A stretch of DNA of 20,933 bases from RUG11462 sp045539315 (lineage in GTDB: Bacteria; Bacillota; Clostridia; Oscillospirales; Acutalibacteraceae), in the NCBI GenBank assembly GCA_045539315.1, contig JAZQFC010000013.1, forward strand, positions 1-20,933, in the 5' to 3' direction. Under the pieces are notes generated by a model. It was not told where the DNA came from. It was given only the letters and a program-made list of their open reading frames with translations, and searched no databases. The stretch's first letter is position 1. Each line of letters starts with the position of its first letter. A program made the position numbers and the translations under genes. Positions 6,406 through 13,688 of this stretch are shown in pieces.

Positions 6406-7401
6406 ATGAAAGCGTTAAAAATTATTTTGGCAACTATTTTATCTCTTGTTTTAATTATTGGAGTGTTAAATATCATTCCACCGAAGAAAAATATTGAAAA
6501 CAACCCATTTTTAGTTGCAGAGGGTAGCGCTCCTATGGTAGCGGCCCACAGAGGTGGCGCAGAAAATAGCCCTGAAAACACAATGCTCGCCTTTAAAACC
6601 GCCGCTAGAGAAACAGGCGTTGATATTATCGAAACTGATTTGAATTTAACTAAAGATGGTTATTTGGTTTATGTTCACGATGAGTATATTGATAGAGTTT
6701 GTAACGTTAATGGCGATATACCATATAGTGAAGCGCTTAAAATCTGTGAAGATGAAGAAAAAAGACATAATGTCAGAGATATGACACTAGAAGAATTAAG
6801 ACAGTATAATTTTGGCTATTATTATGAGGATGAAAACGGTAATCGTCCTTATAAAGATGTGAAAAATCTAAAGCGCGCAGGACTTCAAATTTCAACAATT
6901 GATGAAGTTTTGCAAGAGTTTAAAGATGATAAAGACCTTTTGTTTATAATTGAAATAAAAGATGATAAAGAAGAAGGCAAAACTGCTTGTAAAATCGTTT
7001 GGGATACTTTAGAGAAATACCCGGAATATAAAAATCGTGTTGTAATTGGTTCTGAACACGGTGAAATTGAAACAGAAATCAAAGAAAATTATCCTGAAAT
7101 TATGCGTGGCGCAAGCAACCCATCTGCAAAAGAATTTATTGTAACATTACTTGCAAGAGTAAATATTTTCGACTCAACTTCATTTACTTGTTTGCAAATT
7201 CCAACAAGTTATGATGTTGGCTTTGATTTAGGGTTGAAAAGAAGTTCTATTATAAAACGTGCACATAGAAGAAATATCGCAGTTCAATATTGGACTATAA
7301 ATGATGAAGAAAATATGCGTGAACTTACAGAACTCGGTTGTGACTGCATTATGACCGATAACCCAAAACTTTTAAAAGAGGTTTTAAAAGAGTATAAATA
7401 A
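6406..7401 (+). CDS. Membrane-anchored glycerophosphodiester phosphodiesterase
   Basis: This 331-residue protein is a GDPD-family enzyme (PF03009) that cleaves glycerophosphodiesters to glycerol-3-phosphate and an alcohol. Residues 4-23 form one hydrophobic helix with a lysine before it, so it is probably a signal anchor with the enzyme outside the membrane; there is no lipobox. The catalytic set is visible: H48 and R49 in AAHRGG, E57-N58-T59, E76 and D78 in IETDLNLTKDG, and H91. The C-terminal strand motifs VQYWTINDEE and GCDCIMTDNP complete the barrel. A roughly 60-residue insertion (about 98-155) follows the catalytic H91, as in the small GDPD-family insertion. AAGGAG (6391-6396) lies in the end of the preceding gene. 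The next gene overlaps by one base. Confidence 0.92.
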   Translation: MKALKIILATILSLVLIIGVLNIIPPKKNIENNPFLVAEGSAPMVAAHRGGAENSPENTMLAFKTAARETGVDIIETDLNLTKDGYLVYVHDEYIDRVCNVNGDIPYSEALKICEDEEKRHNVRDMTLEELRQYNFGYYYEDENGNRPYKDVKNLKRAGLQISTIDEVLQEFKDDKDLLFIIEIKDDKEEGKTACKIVWDTLEKYPEYKNRVVIGSEHGEIETEIKENYPEIMRGASNPSAKEFIVTLLARVNIFDSTSFTCLQIPTSYDVGFDLGLKRSSIIKRAHRRNIAVQYWTINDEENMRELTELGCDCIMTDNPKLLKEVLKEYK

Positions 7402-8561
7402 TGAACAATAATAAATTAAATTGCCCACAGGCAAAAAAATGCGGTGGGTGTCAACTGTCTAATATGGACTATGCTCGTCAACTTAATTTCAAACAGGCGA
7501 AAGTGGTAAAACTTTTGGGCAAATTCAGACGTGTTAAAAAGATAATCGGAATGAAAAATCCGTATAATTATCGCAATAAAGTGTCAGCGGCATTTACTAC
7601 AACTCGTTCCGGCAAAATTATATCTGGTGTTTATCAATCGTCAACAAAGTCGGTTGTAAATGTTGATAAGTGTATGATTGAAGACAAGTTCGCAGATGAA
7701 ATTATTGTAGAAATCAGAAAAATGTTGCCACAGTTTAAAATTAGCACTTATAATGAGTTTACTCGCAAGGGATTTTTGCGTCATGTGCTTGTAAAACGCG
7801 GATTTGCCACTAATCAAACTATGGTTGTTTTAGTTGGCGCAAACAAAAACTTTTCGCAAAAAGATAAGTTTTGCAAAGCATTGTTAGAAAAATTCCCTGA
7901 AATAACGACGGTTGTTTTCAATGTCAGCACGGATAAATTTAGTATGCTTTTAGGCGAGTATGAAGAAGTGCTTTTTGGCAATGGTTATATTGAAGACACC
8001 CTTTGTGGTTTAACATTTAGAATTTCGCCAAAATCTTTTTATCAAATAAACCCTATCGGCGCAGAAATTTTATATAATAAAGCGATTGAGTTTGCAGGTA
8101 TTACAGAAAAAGATACAGTTATTGATGCTTATTGTGGCACAGGTACAATAGGCCTTGCTTGTGCAAAATTTGCTAATAGAGTAATCGGCGTTGAATTAAA
8201 TTCTGACGCAGTTAAAGATGCCAAAATAAATGCAAAAGTGAATAATATCGAAAACGCAGAGTTTTATGAGTGTGACGCAACAAAGTTTATCACAACTTAT
8301 GCAAAAGAAGGCAAACGAGCAGATATTGTTATTTTAGACCCACCAAGAAAGGGAAGCACAAAAGAGTTTTTAAAAAGCGTTGTAACATTGCAACCTGAAA
8401 GAGTAGTTTATATCTCTTGCAACCCTGAAACACAAAAAAGAGATTTGTTTGAACTTATTAAAGGTGGCTATAAGGTACGCAAAATTCAACCTGTTGATAT
8501 GTTCCCACATACAAACCATGTGGAGACAGTAGTTTTATTAACTAAAGGAGAAACTTTATGA
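7401..8561 (+). CDS. Second TrmA-family RNA uracil-C5 methyltransferase, lacking the TRAM domain
   Basis: A paralogue of the gene at 5047, 386 residues long. It starts directly with the iron-sulfur region (C8, C14, C17, probable fourth ligand C91) and has no TRAM domain. The catalytic domain is intact: DAYCGTGTIG (242-251), LDPPRKG (312-318), nucleophile C340 in VYISCNPET and base E375 in HVETV. In architecture it resembles E. coli RlmC (U747), also TRAM-less and about 375 residues, more than RlmD; the shared HVETVVLL and QPVDMFP endings show it is a close relative of its neighbour. Start ATG overlaps the preceding stop by one base with only a weak AAAAGAG before it, suggesting translational coupling. 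Target RNA cannot be assigned from sequence. Confidence 0.88.
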   Translation: MNNNKLNCPQAKKCGGCQLSNMDYARQLNFKQAKVVKLLGKFRRVKKIIGMKNPYNYRNKVSAAFTTTRSGKIISGVYQSSTKSVVNVDKCMIEDKFADEIIVEIRKMLPQFKISTYNEFTRKGFLRHVLVKRGFATNQTMVVLVGANKNFSQKDKFCKALLEKFPEITTVVFNVSTDKFSMLLGEYEEVLFGNGYIEDTLCGLTFRISPKSFYQINPIGAEILYNKAIEFAGITEKDTVIDAYCGTGTIGLACAKFANRVIGVELNSDAVKDAKINAKVNNIENAEFYECDATKFITTYAKEGKRADIVILDPPRKGSTKEFLKSVVTLQPERVVYISCNPETQKRDLFELIKGGYKVRKIQPVDMFPHTNHVETVVLLTKGETL

Positions 8562-9229
8562 CAATAAAACTTTTTCTTTCGGCGATTTTTAAATTTATAT
8601 TAGGCGTCGTTTTAGTTGGTTTGCTGATATTTTTGCCTGCAGGAAGTTTCTCTTATTACAACGGCTGGCTCTTTATGATAATTTTATTTGTGCCGATGTT
8701 TTTTGCAGGAATTGTGATGATGATTAAAAATCCTGATTTATTAAAATCACGCCTTAATGCAAAAGAGAAACAAAAAGACCAGAATTTAGTTGTTAAATTG
8801 AGCGGACTAATGTTTATAATCGGCTTTATAATTGCAGGGTTAGGTTATAGATTTAATTGGTACACCTTACCGAAAACAGTTGTAATTATCGCAACAGTTG
8901 TTTTCCTTTTAGCGTATGTTTTATATGCAGTAGTGCTTAAACAAAATACATATTTAAGCCGTACAATAGAAGTTAGTCAAAACCAAACAGTAGTTGATAC
9001 TGGGCTTTATAGCCTAGTGCGCCATCCAATGTATAGCGCGACCTTGCTTTTGTTTTTATCAATGCCACTTATACTAGGCTCTGTTTATTCATTTATAATT
9101 TTTCTTATCTACCCATTTATAATTGTAAAAAGGTTAAATGGGGAAGAGAAGTTTTTAGAAAAAGAACTCGAAGGTTATACGGAATATAAACAAAAGACAA
9201 AATACAAACTAATTCCATTTATTTGGTAG
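8558..9229 (+). CDS. Isoprenylcysteine/phospholipid methyltransferase-like membrane protein
   Basis: This 223-residue polytopic protein has about five membrane segments (8-28, 37-55, 82-97, 107-126, 161-190). Its C-terminal half carries the signature of the isoprenylcysteine carboxyl methyltransferase / phospholipid methyltransferase superfamily: GLYSLVRHPMYSATLL (149-164), then NGEEKFLEKELEGYTEYKQK (194-213), where the RHP and E-x-x-L...Y-x-x-Y residues form the SAM and active site in studied members. Bacteria do not prenylate proteins in this way, so the substrate is unknown; a lipid is a reasonable guess given the neighbouring GDPD and PAP2 genes. The start overlaps the preceding stop as ATGA, with AAGGAG at 8545-8550, so it is translationally coupled. 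Confidence 0.82.
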   Translation: MTIKLFLSAIFKFILGVVLVGLLIFLPAGSFSYYNGWLFMIILFVPMFFAGIVMMIKNPDLLKSRLNAKEKQKDQNLVVKLSGLMFIIGFIIAGLGYRFNWYTLPKTVVIIATVVFLLAYVLYAVVLKQNTYLSRTIEVSQNQTVVDTGLYSLVRHPMYSATLLLFLSMPLILGSVYSFIIFLIYPFIIVKRLNGEEKFLEKELEGYTEYKQKTKYKLIPFIW

Positions 9230-9238
9230 GATTGAATT

Positions 9239-9727
9239 ATGATAGATTATGTTGCTTTAATGAACTATTTTGAAAATCATAAAAATAGCAAAAAACTTGT
9301 TCTATTTTTAAACAGGTTTATTACTGTTGCAATTTATATTTCTTACTTTTTGTTTTTAGCAGTTGTTTTTTCTTATAGGTCAGAGCATTTACTAAAATAT
9401 ATTTTAGTGCCGGCAGTTTTGTTTGTTTTAGTAAGCGTTTTTAGATATATTTATAATGCGCCTAGACCTTATGAAACTCAAGATTTTACACCGATTTATG
9501 ATAAACAAACAGTCGGCAAATCATTCCCATCTCGTCATGTTTTTTCGGCATTTATAATCTCTCTTATGATTTTGCATTTTAACACTCTGTCGGGCATTAT
9601 TTTTCTCATACTATCAACAATTTTGGCAGTTGTGAGAGTGTTAGCAGGGGTGCATTTTATAAAAGACGTAATAGTCGGCGCATTAATTTCAATATTATCT
9701 TTTGTTTTAATGATAATAATTTTCTAA
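9239..9727 (+). CDS. PAP2-family membrane phosphatase
   Basis: The protein has 162 residues and belongs to the PAP2 / type 2 phosphatidic acid phosphatase family. All three signature motifs are present: R69-x6-R76-P77 (RYIYNAPRP), P97-S98-R99-H100 and R133-x5-H139-x3-D143 (RVLAGVHFIKD), placing the active site at the outer membrane face. About five helices surround them. Likely substrates are undecaprenyl pyrophosphate, phosphatidylglycerol phosphate or phosphatidic acid; the sequence does not choose. It follows the methyltransferase gene by 9 bases with a modest AGGA ribosome site and is the last gene before the terminator at 9731-9760, closing the run that starts at 5047. Confidence 0.9.
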   Translation: MIDYVALMNYFENHKNSKKLVLFLNRFITVAIYISYFLFLAVVFSYRSEHLLKYILVPAVLFVLVSVFRYIYNAPRPYETQDFTPIYDKQTVGKSFPSRHVFSAFIISLMILHFNTLSGIIFLILSTILAVVRVLAGVHFIKDVIVGALISILSFVLMIIIF

Positions 9728-9730
9728 ATA

Positions 9731-9762
9731 AAAAAGACTATCTGTAAAAGATAGTCTTTTTT
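9731..9762. terminator. Bidirectional terminator between the PAP2 and histidine kinase genes
   Basis: AAAAGACTATC (9732-9742) pairs with GATAGTCTTTT (9750-9760) around TGTAAAA. It lies 4 bases after the PAP2 stop and 5 bases beyond the kinase stop, serving both. Confidence 0.87.
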
Positions 9763-9766
9763 ATTA

Positions 9767-12193
9767 TTATTTTGCAGGCAAATAAACCTTTGCTTTAAAT
9801 AAATCTCCGTCTATGCTTATTTCAAGATAGCCACCCATAGCGTGACACAATTCTTTTGCAATAGAAAGTCCAAGACCGTTTCCGTCATTTGTTCTTGATT
9901 TATCGCCTCTAACAAATCTTTCGGTCAATTCATCAGGAGAAATATCAAGCGGAGTTTCGGAAATGTTTTTAATCTCAAACACACCGTAACTTGCTTCTTT
10001 GTAAACAGAAATATAAACGCGGCTGCCTTTTGCAGAGTATTTTTTAGCATTAGACAAAAGATTTTCAACAACCCTGAATGTCTTGTTGCCATCTGCAAAA
10101 ACAACAGGTTGATTATCAAGTAATCTATATTTAATTTCTAACATCGCTTTATTGAAATCTTCTTCAGTTTCGCTCACTGCCTGAACAACTAATTCCGACA
10201 GATTAATGTTTGAAAAGTTTAAAGTTATATTTCCGCTTGAAACTTTTGATGCTTCAATAAGGTCATCTATAAGTCGTTTAAGTTTTAAGCCCTTTTCATC
10301 TAAAACTTTAATATATTCTTTTGCCTGTTTGTCTTTAATATTGCAAGAATTAAGCAAATCAACATAGGTAATAATTGAAGTAAGCGGTGTTTTAAGGTCG
10401 TGAGAAACATTGGTTATAAGTTCAGTTTTTAGTCGTTCATCTTTAACTGCTTTTTCAACTGCTAATCTCAATTCATCGTTAGTATATTTCATGCTTTGTT
10501 GCAAAGTTTTAAGCGAGGCAGGTAATTTTTCTAAATCTTCTTCAAAATTCTGCCTGTTAACAGCGCAAGTAATAATTTTATCAAGATTTATTAAATATTT
10601 AATCCATTTTAATGCCAAAAATACATTAAAAACAACTAGCATAAAAATTGTTAACAAGGCAAAAAATTGTTCTCTCTCAAGGCAAAAAACAACTAAAAGA
10701 AAACCTAAAACTGCATCAAGTATTAATGCTAAAGCAATGCTGAAAATTGAAGTTTTATGAAGTTTATTTGGTTCATAAGAAAGAATTTCTTTAATTTTTC
10801 TTATTACCTTTGCAATTTTATTAAATATCCATTTTAGAATAACACAGAACAAACAATTATCAAGAAGTTTTTTATCTGATTTACAAACTCTTATAAGTGA
10901 GCATAAAAACTCAATAACAATAGCAAAACCTAAACCGCAACCAAATGCCACTAAATACTGCGAATCTTCGCCAAAAATCATAAAGTTATTGTTATCGCAA
11001 ATAAAAACTAAACCACAAATAATGCCGATAATCGCAAGTGCTACTAAACACAAATGAACATCTGTAAACAGTTTATCAATAAATACTCTTTCTCTTTTTG
11101 TTCTGACGAGGGTGACAATTGAAAGAATTATGCCTAGTGCTAAAAATACAAAACCAAACACCAAATCATCATTTATTCCTGATTTCTGTAAATTAGTGTA
11201 ATATTTATCATAAACCGTGTAAAAATCAGGCGTTTTAGAATTTTCAATATCAATTGCAACATAACAAATATAATTATCAGTTGTAAAAATTTCATCTTCA
11301 AGAAGATATGCTAAATTATTACTTGCAGTTGTTTTGCCTTGATTATTAACATAAAACATCTCGTTTTTAGTTAAATCTTTATAATTATTATCTTCTAAAT
11401 TTGTTGTGATTTTGCCCGTCTTTGTGTTTTTAACATAGTATTTAAAACTATCTTTGGCTTGATAATGATATTGATTATAAGAATAAGCGTCATATTGTTC
11501 ATATGAAATTTCGCAAAAATAATCAAAACGCTCTGAAACTTCATCAACAATATCATCTTCTAAAAGTAAAAAATCATCAATTGAAAATATATAAGAGTCA
11601 CCTTCAAATTCAAATTCTTTTGAATATTCAAAATGTCTTGATTCAAGTTCTTCATAAGGCACTAAAAGTGCATAATCATTAAACTTTAGCCCTTTTGTTC
11701 CGTTTACAATGGTTTGAATATCTCTTATCAGCCCCGGAGCATCTTTATCAAAGGTTACTGTTTCTCTAAAAGTTTTTTCAGGCACAGAGTAGTTTGTGTC
11801 TGTTCTAAAATAATCTTGAGGATAAGCATAATCTACTGTTTTAAGTGAATTTATGAAATAATTTTCAATAAACAACGCTCTTTGCCTTAAATATTCTTTT
11901 GAAAATTCTTCAATAATTTCTTGTTTTATACTTTTGCTATACTTTTCAAATTTTTCGCTTAAATATCTAACTTCAGTATCATCATTCAAAGAAAATAAAT
12001 CGCTGTAAAGTTCATTTTGGAAAGGTTGAGTTTTTTCCATTGGAATTGATTTTGCAAAATCATTATCAATAAGAACATCTGCATCAAGCACTAAATAAGC
12101 CCTAAAAACATTGTAAAACATTCCACCGCTACAAGTAATAAAAATAATCGCTAGTAAAACACAAATCGCGTTTGTTATGCCTTTTTTCTTCAT
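9767..12193 (-). CDS. Sensor histidine kinase with large extracellular domain and polytopic middle region
   Basis: An 808-residue membrane kinase, long for the class. Residues 8-24 are a first helix. About 25-342 form a Tyr/Asp-rich extracellular region with no domain I recognise. Six or so hydrophobic segments follow (about 344-363, 378-399, 413-435, 482-504, 509-530, with a cytosolic basic loop 438-480). After a linker come the HisKA box NVSHDLKTPLTS with phosphorylated H598, and the ATPase domain with N711 and N715 (ENLLSNAKKYS), DKSRTNDGNGLGLSIA (764-779) and a GG at 787. The intact catalytic residues indicate an active kinase. The start ATG overlaps the stop of the small ORF upstream (ATGA), with AAAGGTGGTG as ribosome site. 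It partners the response regulator of the same operon. Signal unknown; envelope state or a peptide is a guess. Confidence 0.93.
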   Translation of the reverse strand: MKKKGITNAICVLLAIIFITCSGGMFYNVFRAYLVLDADVLIDNDFAKSIPMEKTQPFQNELYSDLFSLNDDTEVRYLSEKFEKYSKSIKQEIIEEFSKEYLRQRALFIENYFINSLKTVDYAYPQDYFRTDTNYSVPEKTFRETVTFDKDAPGLIRDIQTIVNGTKGLKFNDYALLVPYEELESRHFEYSKEFEFEGDSYIFSIDDFLLLEDDIVDEVSERFDYFCEISYEQYDAYSYNQYHYQAKDSFKYYVKNTKTGKITTNLEDNNYKDLTKNEMFYVNNQGKTTASNNLAYLLEDEIFTTDNYICYVAIDIENSKTPDFYTVYDKYYTNLQKSGINDDLVFGFVFLALGIILSIVTLVRTKRERVFIDKLFTDVHLCLVALAIIGIICGLVFICDNNNFMIFGEDSQYLVAFGCGLGFAIVIEFLCSLIRVCKSDKKLLDNCLFCVILKWIFNKIAKVIRKIKEILSYEPNKLHKTSIFSIALALILDAVLGFLLVVFCLEREQFFALLTIFMLVVFNVFLALKWIKYLINLDKIITCAVNRQNFEEDLEKLPASLKTLQQSMKYTNDELRLAVEKAVKDERLKTELITNVSHDLKTPLTSIITYVDLLNSCNIKDKQAKEYIKVLDEKGLKLKRLIDDLIEASKVSSGNITLNFSNINLSELVVQAVSETEEDFNKAMLEIKYRLLDNQPVVFADGNKTFRVVENLLSNAKKYSAKGSRVYISVYKEASYGVFEIKNISETPLDISPDELTERFVRGDKSRTNDGNGLGLSIAKELCHAMGGYLEISIDGDLFKAKVYLPAK

Positions 12194-12318
12194 AATTTAA
12201 CACCACCTTTGATTTTAATAATCACAATAACAGTTAAAATAATCATCACAATTGAAGTGATAATATTAATGATTTTTGCTAATTTAAACGATTTTTTCGC
12301 ATTTGTATCCAAGACCAT
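12190..12318 (-). CDS. Putative 42-residue single-helix membrane peptide between response regulator and kinase
   Basis: This small frame starts with ATG at 12318-12316, inside the 3' end of the response-regulator gene in another frame (35 bases of overlap), and ends with TGA at 12192-12190, overlapping the kinase ATG as ATGA. It fills exactly the 90-base gap between the two large genes. AAGGTGGTG lies just before its start, the same ribosome-site sequence used by the kinase gene. The product begins MVLDTNAKKSFKLAK, has one uninterrupted hydrophobic helix at about 17-34 (INIITSIVMIILTVIVII) and ends KIKGGVKL, a plausible bitopic peptide with basic flanks. I do not recognise a family. It may help insert or tune the kinase, as small membrane proteins do for other sensors. 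The hydrophobic reading could be an accident of AT-rich DNA, so confidence is moderate. Confidence 0.5.
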   Translation of the reverse strand: MVLDTNAKKSFKLAKIINIITSIVMIILTVIVIIKIKGGVKL

Positions 12319-12982
12319 ACACCACCTTAATATATTTCGGGTCTTTTGGATTAATTTCAATTTTTTCTCTTATGTTGCGAATATGTACTGTTACAGTTTT
12401 TTCAACGCCGTAAGAAGGCTCTTTCCAAACTGCTTCATAAATTTGAGATGAAGACAAAACCTTGCCCATATTTTGCATAAGATACTCTAAAATTTTAAAT
12501 TCTCTTGCGGTAAGTTTAACATTTTCGCCATCAACTAAAACCTGCTTTTTATCTGTATCAAGCAAAAGCCCACCTGTAACAATTTGCGTAGGTTTTGTTT
12601 CAATATTGCCAAAGTTTACATATCTTCTAATTTGCGATTTAACTCTTGCAACCAATTCAAGTGGATTAAAAGGTTTTGTAACATAATCATCAGCGCCAAA
12701 TTCAAGCCCTGCAATTTTGTCAGTATCTTCGCTTTTTGCAGAGAGCAAAATCACAGGAATATTATGTTCTTCTCTGATTTTCAAAGTGGTTTTAAGCCCA
12801 TCAAGTTTTGGCATCATAATGTCAAGCACAATGCAAGAGATGTCTTCCTTGTTCACAATTTCAAGCGCTTGTAAACCATCAGACGCCATTAAAACATCGT
12901 AACCACTGTTTGATAAATAAATACGAAGCGACTCTAAAATCGCCTCATCATCGTCACAAACTAAAACTTTATACTTATTCAT
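12284..12982 (-). CDS. OmpR/PhoB-family response regulator
   Basis: A 232-residue cytoplasmic transcription regulator. The receiver domain (1-120) has the acidic pocket D10-D11-D12, phospho-acceptor D54 in IVLDIMMPKLDG, S81 in LLSAKSED and the conserved lysine in YVTKPFNPLELVARV. A winged-helix DNA-binding domain follows (about 132-230), with LTAREFKILEYLMQNMGKVLS and the recognition region VEKTVTVHIRNIREKI, closing GLGYKCEKIV. AGGTGA precedes the ATG at 12982 by about 5 bases. It is the first gene of the operon with the small ORF and the kinase. Direct targets are not evident; the divergent sigma operon starting at 13182 is a candidate because the two units share an intergenic region of about 200 bases. 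Confidence 0.95.
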   Translation of the reverse strand: MNKYKVLVCDDDEAILESLRIYLSNSGYDVLMASDGLQALEIVNKEDISCIVLDIMMPKLDGLKTTLKIREEHNIPVILLSAKSEDTDKIAGLEFGADDYVTKPFNPLELVARVKSQIRRYVNFGNIETKPTQIVTGGLLLDTDKKQVLVDGENVKLTAREFKILEYLMQNMGKVLSSSQIYEAVWKEPSYGVEKTVTVHIRNIREKIEINPKDPKYIKVVYGLGYKCEKIV

Positions 12983-13098
12983 ATCTTCACCTCATTTCAT
13001 TATTGTAACATAAGAAAACACAAAAATAAACCCGTTGAGTATATTAAACCAATGATTTTTTTAAAATGAACAAAGAAAAAGTAAAGATTTGATAAAGA

Positions 13099-13127
13099 TT
13101 GAATTTTTTTCAAAAAATTGTTATAAT
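13099..13127 (+). promoter_or_regulatory. SigA-type promoter of the ECF sigma operon
   Basis: TTGAAT (13099-13104), a 17-base spacer and TATAAT (13122-13127): the same hexamers and spacing as at 1965-1993. Transcription near 13134 leaves a 48-base leader. TTGTAAC, which resembles an ECF-type -35 element, lies at 13130-13136, with other copies at 13003-13009 and 13192-13198. Confidence 0.65.
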
Positions 13128-13181
13128 AATTGTAACCTTTTGACAGTTTTAATTGTTTTATTAGTGAAAGGGGGAGTAACA

Positions 13182-13688
13182 GTGCTCTTTTTTGTAACCG
13201 GTGAAGAAAAGAAAGAATATGAAATATCAGTTGAAGAGGCTTTTAATAAGTATTCTAATACTGTGTGGCGATTAGCGCTTTCTAAAACTGCAAATCGCTC
13301 ATATGCCGATGATATTTTGCAAGATGTTTTTCTAAAATTTTTAAATAAAAAGCCAAAGTTTTATGATGCCGAGCATTGCAAAGCGTGGCTTATTAGAGTA
13401 ACCGTTAATTGTGCAAACAATTTGTTTAAATCTGCCCATTTCAAACGCAGAGCAGATTTAGATGAAAATTTAAGTGTAGAATTAGAAGAAACCAGCGAGG
13501 TTTATAGCGAGGTACTAAAACTCCCTGAAAAATATCGTACTGTAATTCACCTTTATTATTATGAAGGCTATTCAATTAACGAGATAGCAACTTTCACTAA
13601 ATCAACAATGTCAACAGTAAAGACAAGGCTTTTCAGAGCCAGGAAACAATTAGAACAACAATTGAAAGGGGTTGAGTTTGATGTTTAG
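13182..13688 (+). CDS. ECF-type sigma-70 family sigma factor
   Basis: A 168-residue RNA polymerase sigma factor. Region 2 (about 17-90) shows the -10-binding YADDILQDVFLKFL and a tryptophan at 69 in CKAWLIRVTVNCANN; region 4 (about 108-162) contains LPEKYRTVIHLYYYEGYSINEIA and TVKTRLFRARKQL, the helix-turn-helix for the -35 element. No extra C-terminal domain. I chose GTG at 13182 because AAAGGGGGAG (13167-13176) lies 5 bases before it and because the longer frame back to 13089 would begin inside the promoter. The next gene starts 8 bases before this one ends, so sigma and the membrane propeller protein are co-translated, the usual arrangement of a sigma factor and its anti-sigma factor. The absence of a clear autoregulated ECF promoter means the SigA site may drive it. 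Confidence 0.93.
   Translation: MLFFVTGEEKKEYEISVEEAFNKYSNTVWRLALSKTANRSYADDILQDVFLKFLNKKPKFYDAEHCKAWLIRVTVNCANNLFKSAHFKRRADLDENLSVELEETSEVYSEVLKLPEKYRTVIHLYYYEGYSINEIATFTKSTMSTVKTRLFRARKQLEQQLKGVEFDV

Noticed and set aside
9767..12193. Lipoprotein signal at the kinase N-terminus (FITC at 18-21)
   Set aside because: The residues before the cysteine do not fit a lipobox, and the segment is better read as the first membrane helix of a sensor kinase.
12284..12318. Programmed frameshift on the A run near the regulator stop codon, fusing it to the membrane helix
   Set aside because: It would need a +1 shift at GAAAAAAT, which is not a known slippery arrangement, and the small ORF has its own ATG and ribosome site.
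12209..12451. Plus-strand hydrophobic frame over the kinase/regulator junction
   Set aside because: It begins at a TTG without ribosome site and runs antisense to the conserved regulator C-terminus; its hydrophobicity is the mirror of AT-rich DNA.
13089..13181. Longer N-terminus for the ECF sigma factor
   Set aside because: The extra codons span the promoter TTGAAT-17-TATAAT and encode no sigma domain; the strong ribosome site points to GTG at 13182.
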